Program-made: the position numbers and the translations under genes
From: Thuidium tamariscinum
Taxonomy: Eukaryota; Streptophyta; Bryopsida; Hypnales; Thuidiaceae
DNA length: 64,000 nt
NCBI GenBank assembly: GCA_947034885.2
Contig: OX344754.2
Span: 28,641,369 to 28,705,368, forward strand
Direction: 5' to 3'
Part shown: positions 1 to 12,660 of the stretch, piece after piece
Layout of the letters: each line of letters begins with the position of its first letter
Numbering within the stretch: position 1 is the stretch's first letter
The notes under the pieces: generated by a model
Databases searched by the model: none
What the model was told of the DNA's origin: nothing
What the model saw: the letters and a program-made list of their open reading frames with translations, nothing else

Positions 1-762
1 TGTGCGCCAGTCATACAGCTTAATAAAACGCTTTCTTCACAGAGAAAGCTCTCGACACAGAAGGAACTCTGAACCAAACGCCGAGCCGGCATCTCCGTCC
101 AGAAATGAATCCAGATCAACTCTCGGATGATGGGAGCAGAGCATAGTCGTGAGCTATGCTATGATAGAAGAGCAATACTTCAGTAAAGCACATTACTATC
201 ATCCCATCCCTCGCTGGAGGCAGAAAGTCCATCCAGGGGAACAATCAGGAGCTTGACATTCCAGCAGCAATTACTGTCCTCGCGGATTAATCATAAAGAA
301 TGGTTGAATAAGAAAATTGAGGCATCTCGCTCGGCGACATGCACTCTGAATCGTTAGAAGAGGGTCCAAGGACCTGCCACAACATTGCACATCAGTCAGG
401 TAACAGTCTCGTCATACTAGATCTCTGTGCATTTTCGCCGCTTTGAAACTGTTAGTGCACGACTACCATGGGTTACGGTTGTCCACCTGACTGTAGAATC
501 CTTCCGACATTCCTTCTGAAGTAATAAGAACTTCAAGAAACCATACATGGAGAGGGACGGATCTGAACCTGGAATGTAGTGTAGCGAGGACACCACATTG
601 GGGCAATCGGAAAAAATGAGTATGTCTGGATGGCCTTGTACACCGTTCACAACCATATACCAACACCACGTCTTCGAACGCAAAGCAATCATGGAAAATA
701 ACTACAAAATAGAAGCTCCAGCCATCACACCACACATCGCCCTACAGAGTCTTAAAGAACGC
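1..762. other. 3' flank of the SMR-like gene
   Basis: This stretch has mid-range base composition, clearly less AT-rich than the intergenic DNA after 2.2 kb. It lies downstream of the minus-strand CDK-inhibitor gene and probably holds its 3' UTR. Open frames here are short, overlap on both strands and resemble nothing I recognise. I see no clear minus-strand polyadenylation signal and no repeat. Confidence 0.4.
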
Positions 763-1197
763 TCAAAAGAGGTAACACGGGGACAAGCCCAAATCCTGCT
801 GACTCGGTTTCTCGTAAGCAGAGGAGCACGCCATCGCCATTCGACTCACTCCGCGAGCTTTCTTGGGAGCAGGTGGGCAAATCTCCACATCGACATCCGG
901 TATTTGGTGATCCGTGTCTTTGGGCGTCTCACATCCCGCATCCCGCGTGAGCTCTTCGCATTCACTGATCTCCAAACTCAAAGCGCAACACTGACCCCCC
1001 TTGGGCGTTCCCGAGCTTCCAGTAAACGAGGCAGCAGTCGTCGTCGTCGTCGTCGTCACAGTACGAACAGGGCGGAGACTCGGGAGCGAAACCCAGGCAT
1101 CCACGAGCGACAGACGGCTTCTTCTTCCAAACGGGCTCCCGAATCCCAAATTCTCCATAGCCTTGGGAGATTGTGTGTGCACCATAGTCGACGCCAT
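763..1197 (-). CDS. SIAMESE-RELATED-like cyclin-dependent kinase inhibitor
   Basis: Single-exon 144-residue protein. The start is the ATG at 1197; the frame is also open one codon upstream with GTG. Residues 91-100 read TPKDTDHQIP and residues 107-115 read CPPAPKKAR. Together these are the two conserved blocks of plant SIM/SMR proteins: the acidic TP..DHKIP-type segment and the CPPAPxKxR motif. The N-terminal half (1-75) is low-complexity and includes a Thr run at 46-54 coded by a GAC/ACG microsatellite. About 30 residues follow the second motif. Known SMR proteins bind CDK-cyclin complexes in the nucleus and hold back mitosis, favouring endoreduplication. Length fits the family, which is short and mostly disordered. 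A TATA box lies 162 bases upstream of the ATG. The call rests on the two motifs; the remainder is not conserved enough to confirm by eye. Confidence 0.75.
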   Translation of the reverse strand: MASTMVHTQSPKAMENLGFGSPFGRRSRLSLVDAWVSLPSLRPVRTVTTTTTTTAASFTGSSGTPKGGQCCALSLEISECEELTRDAGCETPKDTDHQIPDVDVEICPPAPKKARGVSRMAMACSSAYEKPSQQDLGLSPCYLF

Positions 1198-1350
1198 CAC
1201 AATCTGGGACTATCACAGAAACCCAACCCAAAGGACAGAATGAAAACCGTCGAGGTTCGTGACGAAGCTATAAAGCTAAGTGAAGAGCCCAGCGATGAGC
1301 GCAGGGGTTTAAGACACGAACATGGAGCGCGATCAGCGACGAGTCACAGA

Positions 1351-1377
1351 GAGGATGGTATAAATATAACCATCCTC
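1351..1377 (-). promoter_or_regulatory. TATA box inside a perfect inverted repeat
   Basis: TATAAATATA (1359-1368) is flanked by GAGGATGGT (1351-1359) and its exact complement ACCATCCTC (1369-1377), leaving a 9-base loop. Read on the minus strand it places a TATA element about 160 bases before the SMR start codon, so a 5' UTR of about 130 bases is plausible. The symmetry means it could equally position transcription on the plus strand. Confidence 0.55.
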
Positions 1378-2220
1378 CTCGTTTCCTTTCCCATTCGCAC
1401 TCACCCAACTTTCGATTTGTGCCAATCAAGTTCAAATAAAATTTGAAATCGCACCCACCTCTGGGGGCGTTCGGATTCGCTCGCGCCCGGGCCTCCGCCG
1501 CCGCGCGCGGAGCAGTCGTCGCGAGCAGCACGCGAGCAAGAGGAGGAAGTTAGGATCGGCCCCCCCAAGCGGGTCTGTAGCGTGCAAGTGGCTCCGTCTG
1601 GGGTGGGGCTAATTTCTCGCTCGCAGCCACTTGGGTTTTTCGATTTTTATCTTTAGGCCCCGCTGATTCAATGTCCTTGAATGTTTTTGACCCTACGCTC
1701 GTTACTTTTGTCCTCTCCGTCGCTGGTTTGAATTGATTGCTTTTGTGTATTGTGGGACAGACTAATTGCAGCGTCCTTCTAAATGGACCCCGAATGGCCC
1801 TGGGAGTGATGGGAAGCTGCCTCGGACGTGACTTATTATTAGGATGCGTCGTAACTTAAGTCAAACCCTTTCCTGGCTTAAGCCTAATTAGTTCACTGCA
1901 GTCAGTGTGGGACTGTGGGCAGGAAATGCAACTAATCAAATCGTCATGCTGTTTGTCGAGTCTGCTGGCGTGGTAAGAGTTGGCTGCTGGGAGAATCTCG
2001 GTTGGATCGGTCCTTTTGTTAGAAATTCTCATGAAAATCTCAAGGTTTGAATACTGCACTTTAGGCTCGCTTCACACCGAAAAGGAGGGGGCGAGAAGTC
2101 TCTTGCCATTGAGAAGTTCTCCTTTGGAAGTCATGAGCTTTGGATTGGAGGAAACCACCAAGAGATTTCATGCAAGATTATGTAAATTTCTTGCATGAAA
2201 TTGGTCACAATGTTGTTACT
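1378..2220. other. GC-rich upstream flank of the SMR-like gene
   Basis: GC-rich, CpG-containing sequence (about 1440-1560) grades into ordinary sequence up to about 2.2 kb. It probably contains the distal promoter of the minus-strand gene. No open frame here looks like a protein, and no repeat family was recognised. Confidence 0.35.
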
Positions 2221-5200
2221 CCAAAACTCATGGTGCACACACATTGTTCTCAACATTGACATTTAGTACATATGTTATGACTTTGGGTTAGAAGAAACTT
2301 CCATCCATGGAGTTTATTCTAACCTGAGAATTTAGGAAGTTTGGAAATAGTTACATACAATCTATTCATCACCATACTCAAGGATCCTTATTGATTATAG
2401 GACCCCATTGTTGTTTCCCTTCAACACAATGTATCTTTGATATATTGATTCCTATGAAGTATCAAGCTTTTAGAACTATTTGGTTGTTGCTTAGAGGCTT
2501 GGCCCTTTGGTTGATTTAGGTCACTAAAAATAGTTTGGTATTTGCTTAAGATTAGTGGCCCATTTTGAATATTTACAAAGTCTAGTGAGACAGTCTTATA
2601 CACTTTGGTCATACATTGTTATTGAAGAGTCAATACAAGGTGTGTTATCAACCTAAGCACTTGGATTGATTTAGATGAATTCGATAAAGTTTGGCTTCAG
2701 TCCCCAACTTTGGCTTAGTAGAATTAGGGATAGTGTTTTCTAGAGTAGTAGGGGGCCTTCCATTTGTTCCTTCTTTACTCCTTTTCTATTCTATTTTGTT
2801 GCTCATTTCTTTTCATTTGTTGAGCGTATTTTTGCTTGGCTATTTTTGTTATGCACTTTTTTCAATGCAATGGATTTCTATGTTTTAAAAAAAGAGGGCG
2901 TTAAATGAAAAATGAAATAAAATAGTAGTTAATTAATTAATTAAAAAAGTAATTTTAAAATAATATTTTTTAGTAAGGCACCTTGGAATTTCATTCAAAT
3001 TCATCTCTATGAAACAAATTTGACTACAATTTTGGAAACTCAAAATTTGAAAGAGTTTTATTGTACATGGAAAAAGAATAGTCCATATTATTGAGCCTTT
3101 GTAGATATTCATCACATGACCTCTTGTTTCATGGCATGGATCCATTTTCAAAGGATTTTTCAATTTCAGCTAAGCTAAACCTTCAAAATTTTATTATATT
3201 TTCACCATGGGATTTGGTGTAATATAGGCCTTAATTATCATTTAAGAAAATCCTTTGTTAAAAGGAGAATGCACATTTTGAACTTTGAAAACTATGGTTA
3301 GCAAAGAATCTAGGTATTAGCTTTCGATTTTTATAAGTTTTTAGATATCTCACATCACAATATGAATTGATCTAGATAGTTGCAAAACACTGATGAAGTA
3401 ATGGATTATCAAGTTAGTCACATTACTTATTTAGAATATATAAGATTTGTTGTTCAACATTCTTAAATGTACTTCTTCCATTTTTTGTAGTTTCTACAAA
3501 AAATTTGAAACATATATAATCCTTCCAATGGATGCCAAGACTCTTAGAAATTAAGAATTACACCAGGTGGATGAAAGAAGTTGTTAATGGATGTGTAAGT
3601 CTAAACCTTGAAGGATTTGAATTTGTGAGGTATTAATATCATTTGCGTTACCAACCTTGTATGATTTCTTCACATTATTAGAGTTGGAGAAAAGAGAAGG
3701 AGACTTTGGAATTTGGATTGCCATAAGCTATATTTTAGAAAGTTTACAAATGACCTTACTTAAAATATAAATTTGTGCTAAATGGAAGATGCCAAACAAA
3801 TCAATATCCTTCAAAGTGTATGATATATATACATAGCAAAGCTTAGGATGTTTATACTATACAAATATTAAAGAACTAATATAAAAATCTCTAATTATAG
3901 TATTTTAATATAATTATAAAAATATCCAAACATTGTGCAATTAGGACATATTTATTTGAGTTCATTTGTTATTTAAATATTTAAATATATAGTCCTCTAG
4001 GAGTTAATGAATATATCTAGAGGTTCTCATAGTTATTTTGTTTGAATTTACACTCTTTCTAGTTTTAGAGTAAATTTTTTTACAAATTTTGAATATTAAG
4101 GTTTGACAATTTTTCAATTATTTTCAATTTCATGAGTGTTTTAAGTTGTAATTTAATATACTTATATACTACAATTTAGAGCAATCTCAAACTCACACAT
4201 TGGAATTTAAAAACCAAGTCATTTCATTTCATAATACTAAATCGTAAATCAATTTTTAAATTTTGCTTAAGAATAAATAAAGTATCTATTTCTAAAGTAA
4301 TTTTGAAAGAAAAAGTTAAATATGAAAAATGCCTAAACAAAAAGTTAAAAATAAATAAACTACATGGCCAATGACTATAACTAATGTGCCCTTGTGTTGT
4401 CACCACAGTCAAATCCAAAATAAAAATAATTTTTCAATTTTTTAATGCATCAAATCTTTGAAATTGAATAACCCTCATACTACAAGTCCAAGTGCCACAA
4501 AACAAAGTTCATGCACCCGTCCTTGCCAAGGGCTTTCCAATAGTACCAAGATTGCAACCAAAATATAAGTAAAAGTAATTATTTAATTTTTTAGAACCAA
4601 AAATAATTAAAAAAATCAATTACTTTCATATCGTAGGTTAGAATGCCACAAAACAAAGCTTGTGCACTCCTCCTCGTTAAGAGCTTTCTGATGGTACCAA
4701 GCATGTGACCGAGGGATGCACAGGCTAAGAAATCTCAATATAACAAAACAAAACAAACTACTTGTCTTAAGGTACATATATACATAAGGTTTCATTGATT
4801 TGGGGGCTTGGTTTTTGAAGAATATTTTTTCTTGAGGTAAATTCAAGATTCTATAATTTTTTTGAAATCTTTGATTTCAAAATATTCAAATTTTTTTTCA
4901 ACTATATCAAAAAGTACACAAACCATTAAGATAATAAATAAGTTGTATAGGGCAAGGACAATGACTATTATAATTGACTTGTCTTCAAATGTTGCATTCC
5001 ATTACTTTATGTGTACACTATTTGTTAACTTGAAACTCACATGATCTAAAAAATATAACAAATAATTTGTAGTACTTTAGCTTCAATAAACATAGTTGAT
5101 ACATGGTTTGGTATCTCCATATTATCATTATCAACCATCTAAAGAGAGACTCCATAAGTAGTTGACCAAAACATGCTGACTTAAAACTCCAAGTATACTA

Positions 5201-5480
5201 TGCAAAAGGAGAAAAATAAGATAACCATATGAAATACAATGATATTGGCACCAAAGAATTCATCTTCAAATAAATAAATGTTTTCATTTACTTTAACATT
5301 CATCATTATAAACCATTTCTATGTCTTTACATATTAAAATAGTCTTTATGTATAAAAATGAATTGTTGTGGCAAGTTCATACAATTATCATCAAGAGTCT
5401 ATAAATCAATATTGATACACATTGGTTGTCAAAAATATATCAATGTCTTTTTAACCCTTCATTGCAGAAGGGGGCAAAAA
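2221..5480. other. AT-rich gene-free DNA
   Basis: No supported gene. It contains a TTAA-type microsatellite at about 2929-2945 and a diverged tandem duplication of about 100 bases with a 151-base period (units near 4484 and 4635, both carrying TGCCACAAAACAAAG). A T-rich stretch at 2760-2890 ends in a short A-run at about 2887 and might be the 3' end of an old retroelement, but nothing upstream supports that. Confidence 0.4.
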
Positions 5481-5509
5481 GTGTCTTCATATAGTCTCAT
5501 AGTCCAATT

Positions 5510-5990
5510 CAAAGTGTTGTAGCTTTTGCAACAAATGTTTAAATTCAATAAAACTTGTTGGAAAGGTTTTGCATACTAGTCTTGTTTGTGTAATAAAATT
5601 TTCAACTAAATACAACATGTGTTGATCATTTGAATGCCATTCAAAGTTCACAGGTTCAATTTGAGTACACCAAATTGCACTTTCATGGTAGCAAATTTGG
5701 AGGCTTGTATCTTTTTTCTAGTGTTTGTTTTCAATAAAATTTGTTGGTTTATATTTTTCTTAGAGTCTAGTTATCATGGTAAAATTGTCATGTCAATTCA
5801 AGTCGTTTTGAATGTTTGGGAGCAATTCAAATGTCAAAATTCAACCATTCTCAAATCACAATGAACTTTACTGGCTTGTTTCTTCTCACACAATGTTCAT
5901 TCCAATAAAAATAAATTTAGAGAAGTTGTGCATAGTAATCTTGTTTGCATGGTTAAAACTTCATATCAATCTTCAAAGTTATAAATGACC
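5510..5990 (+). repeat. Degenerate tandem repeat, period about 175-190 bases
   Basis: Three diverged units each contain a TTCAATAAAA-type start followed by a TAGTCTTGTTTG-like block and a TAAAA(T/C)TT end: near 5539-5610, 5726-5800 and 5899-5975. Spacing is about 187 and 173 bases. They look like the remains of a satellite or of a repeated transposon segment. Confidence 0.4.
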
Positions 5991-7029
5991 AACATGCATT
6001 TTAGTGGAGTAAGGTTCATCCACTGATGTGTATTTTGCAACTTTTTTCACTCTTTTCTAACATTTCAAAACAATTTTGTAGACATATTGAGTCAATCAAA
6101 TGACATTTTTTTAACTAATGTGTTTGTATGATGGTTTTAAAGCACTGTCTAGTTTAAAGTTTTTAAATTTGTGTAGGTTTAGAAAACAAATTTCACTTCC
6201 AAATGTGTTTTTAGGAAAATTTCAACTTCTTTTTTCAACACTAAAACAAGTTATAATCATACAATTTACATGGATAAATGCTCACTCCAAATTTGATTCA
6301 TGTCATCTACAATATGCACACTATTAGATTGTTTGGTAAAGATTTTCATACCTTAGTGACATTTAGACTTGTAAGGCTTGAAAAACAAGGATGTTTGTAG
6401 ACACATTTGGGCCTTAGGCAATGAAGGAAATATCAAGTTCTTATAATATTTATCTAAAAATAACATAAAAACTAATATACTTTGTGAAATATTCACTTCA
6501 AAATACAAATCCATCCATTGCAATCAACTTGGTGATATGTGTGGTTATTGAAACACCAGTCCATGTATCCATCATACAATAGCTCAATTATCATACTACT
6601 AAAATCATAACTCCCTCTCTAATGTCACAAATGCTACCATTAATACTAGGGGCTGGTGCTTGGTATGCTATGCATTCATTGTATCACATATTAATAAAAA
6701 ATTTATATATTTGAATAGAATGCATGATATTGATTTCAATATATATCTAAAAGAACAATTTTCATACTATCTAACAAGCAATAATATGCACGGTGTGTTG
6801 AAAATGTATGTATCAAATACAAAGTTGTAGAATATTGTTGCAAATCATAAACTACAAAAGGTGTACAATTTCATCTACATACATTGTACCATTGATCTCT
6901 ATAAAAAAAACCCATATATAAGTTGTTAGTATCATTGGTTATTTGATAAAATAAACAATTATTACTACACTAAGGCTTCATTGTTCTCTTCTACTAATGA
7001 TGATCTATTGAAGATTTAGAATTTTTGAA

Positions 7030-7130
7030 ATCTTGAAATCTTGAAACCTATAAATAAGTACCTTGTAAATTTTGAAACCTATAAATAAGTAATTTGTAAA
7101 TTTTGAAACTTGTAATTTATTAATTTATTA
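7030..7130 (+). repeat. Short tandem repeat of about 33 bases
   Basis: The phrase TTTTGAAACCTATAAATAAG followed by a TTGTAAA block recurs about three times with small changes. Simple AT-rich tandem array in gene-free DNA. Confidence 0.45.
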
Positions 7131-8006
7131 TTTATAAAATATAAAATTTGTAGTCTATGAATCTATCATAAATAGAATACTATCAAGGATCTAAAATAGC
7201 TTTGTGCTAAAAAAACACTTTGTTTTGAAAGAAGGAGAATTAGTGCATAAGATTCTAAGGTGGTGAATTTCCTTATTGTGAAATTCCAAATTTCTTTTAA
7301 AGTTATAAACTTTAGTACTTTAGTCTTTTAATTTATAACATTTTAAAAATTCTATAACATGTAGTGTTTTAAATTTGAAAAATTATTAATACTTGAATTA
7401 TGAATTTTTGTTGAAGTAATAAGAGTGTGAAACCTTCGATTTTCTTATTATGGAAAATTCATTAAAATGGCAAAATTTCATTACTTTGACACTTTTCATA
7501 GTGCAAACTGCATAGTCTGAAATCTAAATTTATCATAGATTTATGAAATCTATGTTTGTCTAAGATATTTCAGACCATGCAAGTTTCAATCTAAATTTTT
7601 AGAGATTTTTGAAATTTATATATATCCTAGTTGTCTAAAAATCTACACTTGTCTTAAATGACAACTTTCAGTTCAAACCACGTGGTTTAAGAAATAGCAT
7701 ACAAAATACTGCCATTTCAACAAAATTTGCCATTATTGTCAAAGCCTAATTTTTTGGGATGTTTTCAAATTTTAATTAATTTAGAAATAAGTTTGCTCCT
7801 AAATCATTCTTCAAGTGTAATTGATTGCTTAAAAACATGTGCATACTTGGTGTTCTTGGCACTATTTGTAACTATTCAAGGGCCAAATGTTGATGAAAAA
7901 GCACACAAAATGACTCTAAAAGTTCATGGCTAACAATTCAATTTTTAGTGACTTGAAACTATCCAACTTTAGTTGTAGAGTATCTATTAAGACCTACATT
8001 TGTCAA

Positions 8007-8038
8007 TAAAAATAAAAATAAAAATAAAAATAAAAATA
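8007..8038 (+). repeat. AAAAT microsatellite
   Basis: About six consecutive AATAA-type pentanucleotide units; no coding meaning. Confidence 0.8.
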
Positions 8039-8146
8039 CACAAAAATTATTAGCTAAACTAGCTTGACATCATATTGACATTGAAAATATAGTAAAAATG
8101 ATTTCAATTCAAGTAATTTAAATAATAAATACAGACCCAGGTCAAA

Positions 8147-8330
<184 letters not shown>

Positions 8331-8584
8331 GTTGAAGTGTATGACGTTTAATGAGGCAAGATATTTGAAGCTACAGTTGTAGTAACTATTTTATTTATAG
8401 ATTACAGATATTTACAATTTTTCATTTAAAAAGGTGATTGAAGTTACATGAATGCTTTTATCATTTTTTGGGCCTTAAATACCCTTTTCATATTTTTTAG
8501 ATCTTTGGAAGATTAGCCATGTACAATTTATCTCTTTCATTTTAGATGCATTAAGTTAATAATCCATTAAAGCTTATTGCAATA

Positions 8585-8790
8585 GTCCATTGCTACAAAC
8601 TTGTACTTCTATTCTTGGATGCTTTAAGTTAGTAGATTGTTGCATTAGTTTGTTAATACAATGCATTGGTTTGTTGAAGTCCGTTGCACCAATCTATTGC
8701 TACAAATTTTTACTTCCATTGCACTTTGTTGCATTGATTTGGTACATAAGTTTGATGCTACAAATTTTTACTCCTATTGTAGTTCATCAT
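8585..8790 (+). repeat. Degenerate tandem repeat built on TTGCTACAAA
   Basis: The block (T/A)TTGCTACAAA followed by TTTTTACTTC-like sequence occurs near 8590, 8697 and 8752, mixed with CATTG-rich filler. This is a decayed short-period array in gene-free DNA. Confidence 0.4.
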
Positions 8791-9106
8791 AGTTAATTGG
8801 ATCCAAGTTTGTATATTGTAAGCTTCAATTTTTTTAAATCTTTATTAAAAATTCCTTAGAAAATTTAAATTTTTTGAATAAACAAATGATCAAATAGTTA
8901 AAATAATGAAAAAGTCGATAATTTGAAGATTCAAAATTTTCTAAATCAACAAGCATGCAAACATATGTCCAAGATTTCAAATTTGAATTTTTATTACATA
9001 TCGATGATGAATAGAAGCTTAGTTGGTATTTCTAAACATCTCTTATTTTCCATTACAATTTGATTTAATTATATCTTTTGAGCATTCTTTGTGATCTAGA
9101 GCTCAT

Positions 9107-10039
9107 TTAACCCCTAAAGGTCAGAGACTATGTCTTCACCAAAAACAAACCAAAATTGCCATGTCTACTTCAAGCACTAAATTTTTGAAAAAAAACATTT
9201 TTAGATACATGTAACCATAGGATCTTATAGTACACTTGTGTGAAAAGATGTGGAAATTTTTTTGAGAATTTTCCACCATATAGATTGCAAGATATTAGCA
9301 TTTGAATTGACAAAAACCCTTTTTTTGTCCTTGCAAAAAAGCGGGCAGCTACACTTCACAAGGTCACATTTCTATGAAAAAATGTCCAAAATGGTGGTGC
9401 TTCTTTGGATTCATTCTTCACGGCAAGTTGGATATATGCTCAAAAAAATTCGCATCATTTGGAATTGTACAACATATAGGAAAAAATTAATAAGTAGAAA
9501 GAAATAGAGGGTGATTCAAAATACTAAATTGTTAAATTTTTATTTATAGAACTAAAAAAAGTCAATCCCAATGGTTGTAATGTTGTGACAAACAATCAAC
9601 ATCCAAAGTTTTAATTTTTTTTCTAAAATATTTAAAATTGAAGAAAATAAAGGCTTTCCAAGTTAATTTTACAGTAGAGAATCCATAACTGCCCGCGAAC
9701 TAAATCTCTTCATAACTTTCGTCTCATAAATCAAAATGGAGTGATTCAAAGCTTTCTGCATATATGTACATCTAGAAAACCAATTTCAAAATTTTAATTT
9801 TGGAAAAAAAGTTTTTATAAGAAATTTTTGGGCTGCCCGCCGACCAATGAAAACTACATATCATGCAATAACTTTTTGACCATGTAGTCAAAAGTTATGA
9901 AAATTGTTGGGCCTTAAAGCTACTCCTCGAGCCCATCTTGTGTGAAAATTTCAATGAAAAAAATAAAAATCCATCCATAGTGAGCTGCTCAAAATCGATA
10001 TGTTGCTAAAAAACGCAGTTTGGTCCTTTAGGGGTTTAA
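9107..10039 (+). mobile_element. piggyBac-like TTAA-flanked element, copy A
   Basis: The element (9111-10035, about 925 bases) begins CCCCTAAAGGTC and ends GGTCCTTTAGGGG, with TTAA immediately outside on the left and TTTAA on the right. TTAA target duplication plus termini starting with CCC is the signature of the piggyBac superfamily. No transposase frame is visible, so it is non-autonomous. It is the uninterrupted relative of copy B and lies in the opposite orientation to copy C at 43.1 kb. It carries GGAATTGTACAACATATAG intact near 9469-9480, which is the empty site of the fold-back insertion in copy B. Confidence 0.7.
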
Positions 10040-12100
10040 CTCACTATTGTTTTTTTTGTAAAATATAGTGTGTAAAATAGTGCAAAAATCCCTCAAAAGA
10101 GTGTAAAACCAAAATAGGCATGTGACTTGCTAATATTGTATTTGGTCATATTTTAAGTATTTTTATCTATTTAGGTCTAAATCCCAACTATGAATAGATT
10201 AAGACCCCAATAATACCCATCTTTTGTATGAATTTTCAAAATAGCCTCATCTATCTTGCATATGACAATTATTAGGTAAAATTAGGTCTTGAAAATATAG
10301 AGGAGTCTTAGAGCCTAGTTCCTTGGATAGGTTTCATATTTACAACTATTTTTTACTTTTAGTAAAAATTCCAATTTTCAGCCTATAAGATGGATTTTGT
10401 TACAGTGACTCTATGAAGGGAATCTATAGCTGAAAGAAAATATTTTTGAATTAAAACCATGCTAGGAGATCAATGGTGAAGTTGCTTAGTCAAGACTCCT
10501 CTTTTTGTGGAAGATTCTCGATAGCCAGGTAATTAAGGGATGGAGTAGGATTCATTTTTCCTTTGTCACTTGTGTAAAATTCAAATGTGGGCCTATACAT
10601 ATTTTTTGAAATTTCATGGAAGGTCCCACAAAAAAATTTGGAATTTTTTGATACTTAAAAGATGCCTTTTTGGATGGTGAACTACTTTAACCTCCAATGG
10701 AAAATTCATGGTAATTATTCAGGTTGTGTTACAATCACACTAGAAATTAGGGTAGATTGTTTTGTGTTAATAAAGAGCCTCAACAAATTTCAAGACATTT
10801 TGATAGTGAAAAGTATCCAAATTGAAGAGTTCATTTCTGAATCAACAATTTATAAATATTACGATGGAATTGACTGGCATTATCGGTGCATACGACATTG
10901 AAATGAGGCCCAAGTTAAGTGCTTTTTTACTCCTTTAGACCTACTAGAGACCTTAAGCTAGTTATTTTTTTAATAGAAAAGTCAACCTCTAAAAATTGGG
11001 TTTTAATCCTATCTGATAGTTAATCTAGCATTGGGTTTTCTTGAATTTTTAGCTGATGGAAAGGAGGGGGGGATATAGACTAAAAATGGCCATCTGAAGT
11101 CAATGGCGCAATTTGTTTGTGATTTGGAATCAAACTCCAAAAGTTACAAATAGGTCCAACGTAGAAAATAAATAATCCTTATATTAAGATGAAAATTTTA
11201 GATGATAAGTTTACCATACAAAATTGAGAGGAGGTGGGTGCCCTTGGAAAAGTATAAAAAATCACCAATTTTTTTCTTAACTCACCCCTTCAAATCATTT
11301 CTAGTCAAGATTTTGGCATAATACACATTGGTTCAATAATTTGGACTTTTTGACCAAGTTTGAGTCAAAGTTGCGAAACATGTGTTTTTTGGAACATTTC
11401 AAGCTCCTTCTTTGTGTTTTTGTTGAACTTTGAAGGACATTGGGGTCCCTTCAAGGTTTTTTAACATTTGTTGTGATTTTGGAAGAGTTTGTTAACTATC
11501 TTGAATTTCAAAGTATTTTAGAGAGTCTTGTATTAACCTGTACTAATTCTATAGCTACCTCCTCTTGTGATTGGCGATGCCATTTAGAGGAGAACTTTAG
11601 TACTATTTTTTGAAATATTTTTGTACTAATCCTAGAGCCTCACCTCTTGTGATTGAGGATGATGCTTAAGGAAGCCTTTAGCTACTAATTTTTTTGTGTA
11701 TTTTGAGTGTCTAACTTGTTTTGAGTAGTTGTTTTGTGTTTGTATAAAGTACTAACATCCGTATTTGTACACTAAAAACCGTTTTGTTATTTTTGTGTTA
11801 ATTATTTTCCTTAATCCATTTAGAACAGCGAAGCTTTGACTTTGTATGGTTCTAATTTATTAACTTTTTTTGCTTGTTTTCAAAACTACAACGAAGCTTT
11901 GACTTCATGGGATTTGAATTTTTGTTTATTTTTATTTTGATAGTGAAGCTTTGAATCTCCTCCTTTCCTTTGATCATTTTCATGAAATTAGGCCTTTTGG
12001 CCTTAGTTTGGTCAAATTTGATCAAGTGTGTTATTTTTTATTACGTTTTTTTTTTGGACCAAGATCAAGAGTATAGTCAGACTACTAGGAAGAGGTGTTA
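10040..12100. other. AT-rich gene-free DNA with faint repeats
   Basis: No gene supported. Two related segments of about 100 bases near 11527-11625 and 11625-11700 share a CTCTTGTGATTG-type core. A CGAAGCTTTGACTT phrase recurs at about 11828, 11891 and 11945. These may be remains of an old transposable element, but no coding trace survives. Confidence 0.35.
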
Positions 12101-12104
12101 GTAT

Positions 12105-12660
12105 AAATTTGAGTTCATAATCTGATAAAAGAGGTTAAGAGCTTTCCAAAAACATAAAATACAAAAATATCCAAGCTAAAATGAGTAAGATATGAGTGAA
12201 TGAAGTTCTAAACACTAATTAGCTAATAGAACTTCAACCATTAATAACTTTTACTAAAAAGGTTCAAATTGCAAGTATCACATCAATCTAAAAAGATAAT
12301 CTTAATCTTTGTAAGGAAAAATTACTCAAAGTTTAAAAGTAGTAGTCTATCAAAAGTCAATTTGAGAGTTAGAATGTAGGTAGAGTCAAGATTGAAAACA
12401 AAGTCAACCATTAGAAAGAAGTTATAGTATAGATTTAAGTTAAGAATCTAATAGTAGAAGTTGAAAGCTTTCTAACAATATAAAATACAAAGAAAATCAA
12501 GTTGAATTTGAAAAGTTATAAGCAGATGAAGTTTCTATCATTAATTGATAATTTAAACTTCATCTATGCATAACTTCTACTACGAAAGTCTGATTTTCAA
12601 GTTTTGCATCAATTTGAAAAGCTTGTTTTAGCTTGTATAAAAAAAAACGTATTAGAAGTT
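12105..12660 (+). repeat. Two diverged units of about 330 bases, each with an internal hairpin
   Basis: Units starting near 12111 and 12441 share the order AATCTGATA/AATCTAATAG, GAGCTTTCCAA/AAGCTTTCTAA, ATAAAATACAA, then an inverted repeat. The inverted repeat reads GAAGTTCT...AGAACTTC at about 12202-12236 in unit 1 and GATGAAGTTT...AAACTTCATC at about 12524-12563 in unit 2. A third relative lies near 13360-13700. Confidence 0.45.

Noticed and set aside
598..1446. Plus-strand open frame of 282 codons
   Set aside because: It is the antisense shadow of the SMR-like gene, starts with TTG and contains low-complexity Arg runs from the microsatellite.
2691..2888. Hydrophobic 65-codon frame ending near an A-run
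   Set aside because: T-rich DNA yields Leu/Phe-rich translation by default; no start context, homology or neighbouring gene supports it. A LINE 3' end is possible but unsupported.
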